This document shows, piece after piece, positions 44,168-50,089 of a stretch of 50,089 nucleotides of DNA (position 1 is its first letter; every line of letters starts with the position of its first letter). Below the pieces are notes generated by a model. The model was not told where the DNA came from, did no database searches, and worked only from the letters and a program-made list of their open reading frames with translations. This stretch comes from JARRON01 sp037383845 (GTDB lineage: Bacteria; Pseudomonadota; Gammaproteobacteria; Steroidobacterales; XN24), in NCBI GenBank assembly GCA_037383845.1, contig JARRON010000014.1, positions 1 through 50,089 on the forward strand, read 5' to 3'. The position numbers and the translations under genes are program-made.

Positions 44168-45619
44168 TCAGCCGCCGCTGCGCTGCCTTTCCAGGTACGG
44201 CTCGAGTTCGGCCAGCCGGGCCTCGAACCGGGCCCGCTGCACGTCTTCGATGCCCGGCTCCTGGAGGGCCAGGCGGAGTTTCTCAACGGCCATGGGCAGC
44301 TGCCCGGTGAGCAAATGATACTCGGCCATGTAGTACAGCGCTTCAGCCTTGTCCCCGGCGGCGTTGGCCGCATTGGCGATGAGTCTCACTTCCGGAGGCG
44401 TGGGCGGCACGTTGTTGAACAGGTCCAGTAGCACCTCGTGGGCTTTTTCGAAGTTGCCGGTCCTGAGCAGGGCTTCGCCGTAGCGCACGGTCAGCGGGCG
44501 GTTCCGGGGGAACAGGCGGACCGCGTCCCGGAACCCGTCCAGGCCCTCCAGCACGCGGCCGGACAGCACCTCCGCCTCGTGCAGGGCGGAATGGTAGACA
44601 GTGATGGTCTCGTCTTCCTCCCGGAGGTCGTAGAAGATCGGCACGGCTTCCTCCGCGCGGTTGGCGCGCATCAGGGCCAGGCCGTAGCCGTAGCGCACCC
44701 AGGCCGGCTCGTCGTCGGGTTCACCCTGGATCCGGCTCGCGAACCGCTCCACGGCCTCGTCGGCTGAGCGCGCCGAAATGACGGCGATCCGGGCCCGCAT
44801 GAGCTCGTAGAGCGGAGATTCCTGCACCTGCCGCGGCTCGATCTTCTCGGCCCGGGCCCGGGTCTCGGCGATGCGGTTGGCCGAGAGGGGGTGGGTCTGC
44901 ATGAATTCCGGCGCGCGGTTGCCCATGCTGCCGCTGAGCCGGGAGATCACCTCGAAGAAGCTCGGCATGCCCATGGGGTCGAAGCCCGCGTCGGCCAGGT
45001 ACTGCATCCCGACCCGGTCGGCTTCGTACTCGTTCGAGCGCGTGTAGTTGATCTGCTGCTGGATGGCCGCGCCCTGGGCGGTCATGACCGCGGCTTCCAC
45101 CGCCTCGCCGCCGGCCACACCCGTCGCCCCCAGCAGGATGGCCGCCAGCACCGCCGCGGTGGCCAGGATACTGGTCTGACCGGTGGCCGCCGCCCTGCGC
45201 GCGATGTGCTTCTGGGTGACGTGGGCCACCTCGTGGGACAACACCCCGGCGAGTTCGCTTTCGTTCCGCGTCGCCGAGATCAGGCCGGTGTTGACGCCCA
45301 CGTAGCCGCCGGGAAGGGCGAAGGCGTTGATGGCGTCGTCGTTCACCACGAAAAAGCGGAAGGACAGGTTCCCGTCATGGGCGTTGGCCGCGATCCGGTG
45401 GCCGATGGATTCCACGTACTCGGCGATTTCCGGGTCCTCGAGGACGTAACCGGATTCCCGCATCTGGCGCAGGACCGTGCGGCCGATGGCCTCCGCCTTG
45501 CCCCGGCTCAGCACGGCGTCGGCCGGACTGCCGATATCCGGCAGGTCCGAGGGGTCGGCCGCCGCCGCAAGGACGGTGATCAGGGCGGCGGCGAGAAACG
45601 AGATGAAGCGTGTGAGCAT
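44168..45619 (-). CDS. bepA: BepA-like M48 metalloprotease with TPR domain
   Basis: This is a periplasmic zinc protease that assists LptD and outer-membrane protein assembly or degrades failed products. The 483 residues contain a signal peptide (~1-21), the M48 domain with HEVAH (129-133) and the third-ligand motif EYEAD (from E197), GGYVGVNTGLI, and C-terminal TPR repeats (~310-475). Length matches E. coli BepA (487). It may be co-transcribed with mlaA, which follows after 38 bases; both act at the outer membrane. Confidence 0.93.
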   Translation of the reverse strand: MLTRFISFLAAALITVLAAAADPSDLPDIGSPADAVLSRGKAEAIGRTVLRQMRESGYVLEDPEIAEYVESIGHRIAANAHDGNLSFRFFVVNDDAINAFALPGGYVGVNTGLISATRNESELAGVLSHEVAHVTQKHIARRAAATGQTSILATAAVLAAILLGATGVAGGEAVEAAVMTAQGAAIQQQINYTRSNEYEADRVGMQYLADAGFDPMGMPSFFEVISRLSGSMGNRAPEFMQTHPLSANRIAETRARAEKIEPRQVQESPLYELMRARIAVISARSADEAVERFASRIQGEPDDEPAWVRYGYGLALMRANRAEEAVPIFYDLREEDETITVYHSALHEAEVLSGRVLEGLDGFRDAVRLFPRNRPLTVRYGEALLRTGNFEKAHEVLLDLFNNVPPTPPEVRLIANAANAAGDKAEALYYMAEYHLLTGQLPMAVEKLRLALQEPGIEDVQRARFEARLAELEPYLERQRSGG

Positions 45620-45751
45620 GGAGTCGTCAGGACGCGGCCGGGCCGCGGGCGGCAGTTACGATGATGCCCCGGGCCGGCAGGGCTCCGCCAGCCCGGGCCA
45701 CGGCCCGGTCCGCGGACACCGGATAAGACCGGCCTGCGGGCGGGCGGTTCC

Positions 45752-47167
45752 CTACAGGGTGTCGGAGGCGAAGTCCGCCAGCCGGGACCGCTCTCCGCGG
45801 AGCAGGGTGACGTGCCCCGCGTGGGGCCAGCCCAGGAAGCGGTTCACCACGTAGGTCAGCCCGGACGTGGTCTCCGTGAGGTACGGCGTGTCGATCTGCG
45901 AGACGTTGCCGATACAGACCATCTTCGTGCCGGGGCCCGCCCGGGTGATGATCGCTTTCATCTGCTTCGGGGTGAGGTTCTGGGCCTCGTCGATAATGAT
46001 GAAGCGGTTCAGGAAGGTCCGGCCCCGCATGAAGTTGAGGGAGCGGATCTTGATCCGGCTGCGCAGCAGGTCCTGGGTCGCCGCCCGTCCCCAGTTCCCG
46101 CCTTCCTCCATCTGGGTGAGCACCTCCAGGTTGTCCATCAGGGCGCCCATCCACGGTTCCATCTTCTCTTCCTCGGTCCCCGGCAGGAAGCCGATGTCCT
46201 CGCCGAGGGGGACCGTCACCCGGGTCATGATGATTTCCCGGAAGCGATTGTGGTCCAGGGTCTGGGCCAGGCCCGCCGCCAGGGTAAGCAGCGTCTTTCC
46301 GGTGCCGGCCGGTCCCAGGATGGTGACGAAATCCACGTTGTCGGACATCAGCAGGTTGAGAGCAAAGTTCTGTTCCCGGTTGCGGGCGCTGATCCCCCAG
46401 ACGTTGTTGCGGCCGCTGGTGTAGCTCTCCGCCAGCTCGATCACCGCTTCGGGGCCTTGCACGCTCCGCACCACGGCTTCGAATCCGTTGTCGTCTTCGA
46501 GGTAGACGAGCTGATTGGGCTGCCAGGCGGCCACAGACGGGCCCTTCACCCGGTAGAAAGTGCGGCCTTCCTCTTTCCAGGAGTCCATTTCCTGGCTGTG
46601 GTTTTCCCAGAAATCCGGCGCCAGGGCCTCGGTGCCGCCGTGGAGGAGGTCGACGTCCTCCAGGGTTGCATCGCTGTAGTAGTCCTCGGCATGGACGCCC
46701 AGGATGGCCGCCTTGATGCGCAGGTTGATGTCCTTCGAGACCAGGGTGACCCGCGCCTCCGGGTGGGCCTCCTGGAGCATGAGGCAGTTCTCCAGGATGG
46801 AGTTGTCCACCCGGCTGCCCGGCAGCGTGTCCGGCAGCAGCGACTGGTTGGGCCGTATCTGGAAGAACAGCCGGCCGGGCCGGCCGTTGTTGTTCCCGTT
46901 CAGCCGGTGCTCACCGGGCAGGTCGATGCCGGCGTCGATGCCCGACTTGGTGACCCCCTGGATCAGTTCGTCGATGAACCGGCTGACCTGGCGGACGTTG
47001 CGCGCGGCCTCCGAGACGCCTTTCTTGCCGGCGTCCAGTTCCTCCAGTACCACCATAGGAAGGTAGATGTCGTGCTCGTCGAAGCGGAACAGCGCCGTCG
47101 GGTCGTGCATGAGCACGTTCGTGTCGAGCACGAAGATACGACGGCGGGAATCTTCTCGCCTGGTCAA
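45752..47167 (-). CDS. PIN-PhoH family ATPase/ribonuclease (YlaK type)
   Basis: In this 471-residue protein an N-terminal PIN nuclease domain (~9-150; IFVLDTNVLMHDP, LEELD, SKDIN acidic residues) is fused to a C-terminal PhoH-like P-loop domain (~255-465; Walker A GPAGTGKT 285-292, then IIDEAQNLTPKQMK). Related PhoH2-type proteins act as RNA helicase-ribonucleases; the substrate here is unknown. The start is TTG at 47167, since no ATG or GTG lies upstream in frame and the conserved region begins ten codons later. It lies 43 bases after bcp and may share its transcript. Confidence 0.92.
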   Translation of the reverse strand: MTRREDSRRRIFVLDTNVLMHDPTALFRFDEHDIYLPMVVLEELDAGKKGVSEAARNVRQVSRFIDELIQGVTKSGIDAGIDLPGEHRLNGNNNGRPGRLFFQIRPNQSLLPDTLPGSRVDNSILENCLMLQEAHPEARVTLVSKDINLRIKAAILGVHAEDYYSDATLEDVDLLHGGTEALAPDFWENHSQEMDSWKEEGRTFYRVKGPSVAAWQPNQLVYLEDDNGFEAVVRSVQGPEAVIELAESYTSGRNNVWGISARNREQNFALNLLMSDNVDFVTILGPAGTGKTLLTLAAGLAQTLDHNRFREIIMTRVTVPLGEDIGFLPGTEEEKMEPWMGALMDNLEVLTQMEEGGNWGRAATQDLLRSRIKIRSLNFMRGRTFLNRFIIIDEAQNLTPKQMKAIITRAGPGTKMVCIGNVSQIDTPYLTETTSGLTYVVNRFLGWPHAGHVTLLRGERSRLADFASDTL

Positions 47168-47210
47168 TATGGTTCCCCCGGATGGGTGGTTGGGGTGGGC
47201 AATCCGGAAG

Positions 47211-47678
47211 CTAAAGGCTCTCGACGGCCTCCAGCACTTCCTCGACGTGGCCTTTGACCTTCACCTTGCGCCACTCCTGGCGGAGAACGCCCTTTTCGTC
47301 GACGAGAAACGTACTGCGCTCCACGCCCAGTACCTTCTTGCCGTACATGTTCTTTTCCTTGATGACGTCGAAGATGCCGCAAAGAACCTCGTCCGGGTCG
47401 GACACGAGCTCGAAGGGAAGGTCCAGCTTGGCCTTGAACTTCTCGTGGGAGCGGATGCTGTCCCGGGAGACGCCGATGATCTCCGCGCCGGCCTTCTGGA
47501 AGGCCTTGAAGTGGTCGCGGAAGCCCTCGCTCTCGGTCGTGCAGCCGGGGGTGTTGTCCTTCGGGTAGAAGTAGATGACCAGCTTCGAACCCTTGTAGTC
47601 GCCGGGGGACACGGGGTCGCCACCGGTGGCTTCGGCCTTGAAGTTGGGGACCTTCTTGCCGACAGCAGCCTTGCTCAT
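47211..47678 (-). CDS. bcp: Thiol peroxidase BCP (PrxQ-type peroxiredoxin)
   Basis: BCP reduces hydroperoxides using thioredoxin. The 155 residues match the family (156). The peroxidatic Cys is C46 (PKDNTPGCTTES). The usual resolving Cys five residues later (CXXXXC in E. coli) is Glu51 here. The only other Cys is C100 (DEVLCGIF), which may resolve instead, or the enzyme works as a 1-Cys type. AGGAGG precedes the ATG. It is next to gcvR and dapA, the same cluster as in E. coli. Confidence 0.95.
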   Translation of the reverse strand: MSKAAVGKKVPNFKAEATGGDPVSPGDYKGSKLVIYFYPKDNTPGCTTESEGFRDHFKAFQKAGAEIIGVSRDSIRSHEKFKAKLDLPFELVSDPDEVLCGIFDVIKEKNMYGKKVLGVERSTFLVDEKGVLRQEWRKVKVKGHVEEVLEAVESL

Positions 47679-47711
47679 GCTTGCCTCCTGTTGTTTGTTC
47701 AGCCGGTGTTG

Positions 47712-48242
47712 TCAGCCTTTCACCGGCTCGATGATCGCATCGAGATTCAGGTGGTCGCAGAAGTCCATGAACTCGTCCCGGAGCACCGAGATCTGAAGGT
47801 TGCCCGGGATGTTGATGGTCATCTGCACCGAGAACATGGGCGCCCCGGTGTGGGCGGCGGCGTAGCTGCGGGTGTTCAGCTCGGCGATGTCGATATCCCG
47901 GCTGGCGAAGAAGCTGGCCAGGTTGTAGACGATGCCGGGCTGATCCAGGCAGACCACGTCGACGGCATACGGGAGCATGTCGGAGCGGGCCGGCCGGGAC
48001 TCGGTGCGCCTCAGGATGACGCTCATCCCCGACTGGTCCTCGATCTTCTTCAGCTCGGTTTCCAGCTTCGCCAGGGTATGCCAGTTGCCGCTGACCAGCA
48101 GCAACATGGCGAACTCCGAGCCCAGCGCGGTCATGCGGCTTTCGACGATGTTGCCGCCGCAATCCAGGACTACCCGCGCGAGATCGTGGACGACCCCCGA
48201 GCGGTCGCCGCCGACGGCGGAGATGACAACGAGCTGGTTCAC
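47712..48242 (-). CDS. gcvR: GcvR-like regulator with tandem ACT domains
   Basis: The 176-residue protein starts at a GTG at 48242, the only plausible start. It contains two ACT domains (~3-80: VVISAVGGDRSGVVHDLARV; ~92-170: VDVVCLDQPGIVYNLASFFA). This matches GcvR, which in E. coli binds GcvA and represses the glycine-cleavage operon in response to glycine. Neighbours dapA (divergent) and bcp (downstream) reproduce the E. coli dapA-gcvR-bcp order. Regulation of glycine fits the nearby threonine-to-glycine genes, but that link is inference. Confidence 0.9.
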   Translation of the reverse strand: MNQLVVISAVGGDRSGVVHDLARVVLDCGGNIVESRMTALGSEFAMLLLVSGNWHTLAKLETELKKIEDQSGMSVILRRTESRPARSDMLPYAVDVVCLDQPGIVYNLASFFASRDIDIAELNTRSYAAAHTGAPMFSVQMTINIPGNLQISVLRDEFMDFCDHLNLDAIIEPVKG

Positions 48243-48404
48243 GCGCGCCCGCGGAACGGCGGGGAAGGGAAAAGCAAAACCATGGGCGGAGTGTAACCGT
48301 AAGCGTGCGGCCTGCGAAGTAGGCGCCGGCTTGCCGCGGCGCCGGAGCGAAAAGTACCATGGCCGGGTTGATTCATGAGGCCCACGCGGCAGGGACCTGG
48401 CGAG

Positions 48405-49289
48405 ATGTTCGGCGGCAGCATGGTGGCCCTGGTCACCCCGATGAAAGCGGACGGCGCGCTGGACCTGGAGTCCCTCTCCCGGCTGGTGGAATTTCACGTC
48501 CATGAAGGCACCGACGGGATCGTGATCGGCGGCACCACCGGGGAGTCGCCCTGCATCGAGCCGGATGAGTTGACTGCCATGATCCGGGCGGCCCGGGAGG
48601 CCGCCGCCGGCCGGGTGCCGGTCATCGGTGGCAGCGGCACGAATTCCACCGCGCGCACCATCGAGCTGACTGGCGTGGTCCGGGACGCAGGGGCGGACGC
48701 CGCCCTCGTGGTGACCCCGTACTACAACAAGCCGGTGCAGCAGGGCCTGTTCGAGCACTACCGGGCGGTGGCCGGCTCTGCGGGGCTGCCCGTGATCCTG
48801 TACAACGTCCCGGGGCGTACCGCCTGCGATCTCCTGCCGGAGACGGTGGCCCGCCTCGCGGAAGTGGACGGCATCGTGGGTCTCAAGGAAGCGGTAGCCG
48901 GCACGGAAAGGGTGAAGCGCATCCGCCAGCTGGTCGGCGACCGCCTGGGCCTGTTCAGCGGCGACGACGCCACCGCCATGGCCTTCATGCTGGCCGGCGG
49001 CAACGGCGTGGTCTCCGTCACGGCCAACGTCGCGCCGCGACTGATGCACGGCCTGTGCGAGGCGGCGCTGCACGGCGAACCCCGGAAAGCCGAGTCCCTA
49101 AACGACCGGCTCGACGCCCTTCACCGGGCGCTGTTCGTCGAACCCAACCCGATCCCGGTAAAATGGGCGGTTATGGCAATGGGCCTGATCCCCGGCGGCA
49201 TTCGCCTGCCGCTGACCATTCTGGCCGAAGAACACCATGACACCGTTCGTGCCGCCATGGCCCGTGCCGGTGTCGAGACCGGGAACTAG
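48405..49289 (+). CDS. dapA: 4-hydroxy-tetrahydrodipicolinate synthase
   Basis: DapA condenses pyruvate and aspartate semialdehyde in lysine/diaminopimelate synthesis. The 294 residues from the ATG at 48405 match E. coli (292). Schiff-base K161 (GIVGLKEAV), Y133 (ILYNVPGRT) and R138 sit at their canonical positions, and GGTTGESP is the substrate loop. AGGGA lies about nine bases upstream of this ATG. The in-frame ATG at 48375 has no ribosome site. Confidence 0.97.
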   Translation: MFGGSMVALVTPMKADGALDLESLSRLVEFHVHEGTDGIVIGGTTGESPCIEPDELTAMIRAAREAAAGRVPVIGGSGTNSTARTIELTGVVRDAGADAALVVTPYYNKPVQQGLFEHYRAVAGSAGLPVILYNVPGRTACDLLPETVARLAEVDGIVGLKEAVAGTERVKRIRQLVGDRLGLFSGDDATAMAFMLAGGNGVVSVTANVAPRLMHGLCEAALHGEPRKAESLNDRLDALHRALFVEPNPIPVKWAVMAMGLIPGGIRLPLTILAEEHHDTVRAAMARAGVETGN

Positions 49290-49296
49290 AAAAAGC

Positions 49297-50001
49297 GTGA
49301 TTCCAATCAGACTGATGGCTGCCGCGGCGGCGGTCCTGCTCGTGGCTGCGGGCTGCGCCACCCGGCCCTGTGACGACTCGGCCGAGTATCTCTCCAGCGA
49401 AAGCCTGCCGCCGCTGTCGCTGCCCGACGGCGTGAGCGAGCCCCAGGGCTCCGCGGCCATGCGGATCCCCGGCGGGGCCCCCGCCGGCGGGGGTAGCCGG
49501 GGCGACGGCCGCTGCCTCGCCGAGCCGCCGCACTACTACGCCGACCCGAACCAGTCCAACCCGGAGGGGCTGCCCCCGAGTCCCGCCGCGGCGGCCGCTC
49601 CGGTGGCCTCCGAGCAGGCTTCCGGAAGCGGCGCCGGCGTCTCCCTGGTCACCCAGGAAGTGGCCGGGTTCCTGGACGCCTGGGCCGACGCCTGGAGCCG
49701 CCGGGACGCGGACGCCTGGCTGGCCTTTTATGCCCAGGACTATGCGCCGGTGGGGTACGACTCGCCCCGGGACTGGCGGGATGCCCAGCGGGAGCGTTTC
49801 CAGGTTCCTGCGGTCACCGTGGTGGAGGACGGCTCCCTCGAGGTGGACACCGACGACCGGGGACGGACCACCGCGCGCTTCATCCAGCGGTTCGGGCAGC
49901 CTCCGGAGGTCCGAAGCGTGGTGAAGGAGATGGTCCTGGAGCCGAGCCCGGCGGGCCGGGGCTGGCAGATCATCGACGAGCGCATCCTCGACATTCTCTA
50001 G
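49297..50001 (+). CDS. Lipoprotein with BamC-like N-terminus and NTF2-like C-terminus
   Basis: This 234-residue protein starts at a GTG at 49297, seven bases after dapA. Residues ~1-20 are a lipoprotein signal (AAAAAVLLVAAGC). The mature N-terminus (DDSAEYLSSESLPPLSLPDG, then VSEP) resembles the conserved unstructured N-terminus of BamC, whose gene follows dapA in E. coli. The C-terminal ~110 residues (EVAGFLDAWADAWSRRDADA, ending GRGWQIIDERIL) look like an NTF2-fold (Cds6/DUF4440-like) domain, not BamC helix-grip domains. A role as BAM-complex accessory is inference from position and N-terminus. The other frame start at 49237 overlaps dapA and is not credible. Confidence 0.75.
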   Translation: MIPIRLMAAAAAVLLVAAGCATRPCDDSAEYLSSESLPPLSLPDGVSEPQGSAAMRIPGGAPAGGGSRGDGRCLAEPPHYYADPNQSNPEGLPPSPAAAAAPVASEQASGSGAGVSLVTQEVAGFLDAWADAWSRRDADAWLAFYAQDYAPVGYDSPRDWRDAQRERFQVPAVTVVEDGSLEVDTDDRGRTTARFIQRFGQPPEVRSVVKEMVLEPSPAGRGWQIIDERILDIL

Positions 50002-50089
50002 GGCGCGCGGCCGGAGGCTTGGCGCCTGGTTTCATGGCAAGCCCGGGGCGGGGGCACATGTCCCGGCCTTCGGCGCCGGCCTGCGCCGG
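50002..50089. other. Window end, no gene seen
   Basis: The last 88 bases are GC-rich and contain no coding start, RNA gene or terminator that I can support. Confidence 0.4.

Overview
The window is about 50 kb of GC-rich, densely packed bacterial chromosome, almost all of it core housekeeping genes. Gene order and gene types point to a gammaproteobacterium: rnr-rlmB-rpsF-rpsR-rplI-dnaB-alr, corB/ccsA/ffh-rpsP-rimM-trmD-rplS, kbl-tdh, a suf operon with its own Rrf2 regulator, mlaFEDCB facing mlaA, and dapA next to gcvR and bcp. A Chromatiales/Ectothiorhodospiraceae-like or neighbouring lineage is a reasonable guess, but no rRNA gene is present to settle it. No prophage, IS element or CRISPR array is visible.

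Layout. 1-3131 is the only accessory-looking part. It holds the start of a DUF4239 membrane protein (minus strand, cut by the window edge) and a divergent TIR-transmembrane-TPR protein. It ends at the 3' end of a tRNA-Leu(CAG), a classic island integration point. 3132-14150 covers the tRNA with a near-consensus promoter, RNase R, RlmB, the S6-S18-L9 operon (with a DUF2232 membrane protein and no priB), DnaB, alanine racemase, a PP2C-FHA signalling protein and RadA. 14154-22124 holds CorB and a CcsA/YpjD-like protein (both minus), then Ffh, S16-RimM-TrmD-L19 and SppA. 22138-31385 holds threonine catabolism (tdh, kbl), HslR, a Nudix hydrolase, PutA, serine dehydratase, a nitroreductase and a haemolysin-III protein.

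31401-38842 (minus) holds a small membrane protein, a SixA-like phosphatase and an eight-gene SUF operon: regulator, sufB, C, D, S, U, T and a Rieske ferredoxin. Most junctions in the operon are stop/start overlaps. 39088-44129 holds a class I fructose-bisphosphate aldolase and the Mla phospholipid-transport operon, with mlaA convergent to it. 44168-50001 holds a BepA-type M48 protease, a PIN-PhoH ATPase, BCP peroxiredoxin, GcvR, DapA and a BamC-position lipoprotein.

Functional themes: translation and ribosome assembly, Fe-S cluster biogenesis (which serves enzymes such as the Fe-S serine dehydratase here), amino-acid catabolism (Thr, Ser, Pro), and outer-membrane maintenance (Mla, BepA, BamC-like).

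The most unusual points are: an rplS frame with no stop codon where L19 should end, so that it runs through a strong intrinsic terminator into sppA; a PP2C protein fused to an FHA domain that lacks its first strands; ribosomal protein S6 with a long genome-encoded Asp/Ser tail; a BamC-like N-terminus joined to an NTF2-like domain; and the TIR-TPR gene beside tRNA-Leu. No complete, clearly undescribed multi-gene system is evident.
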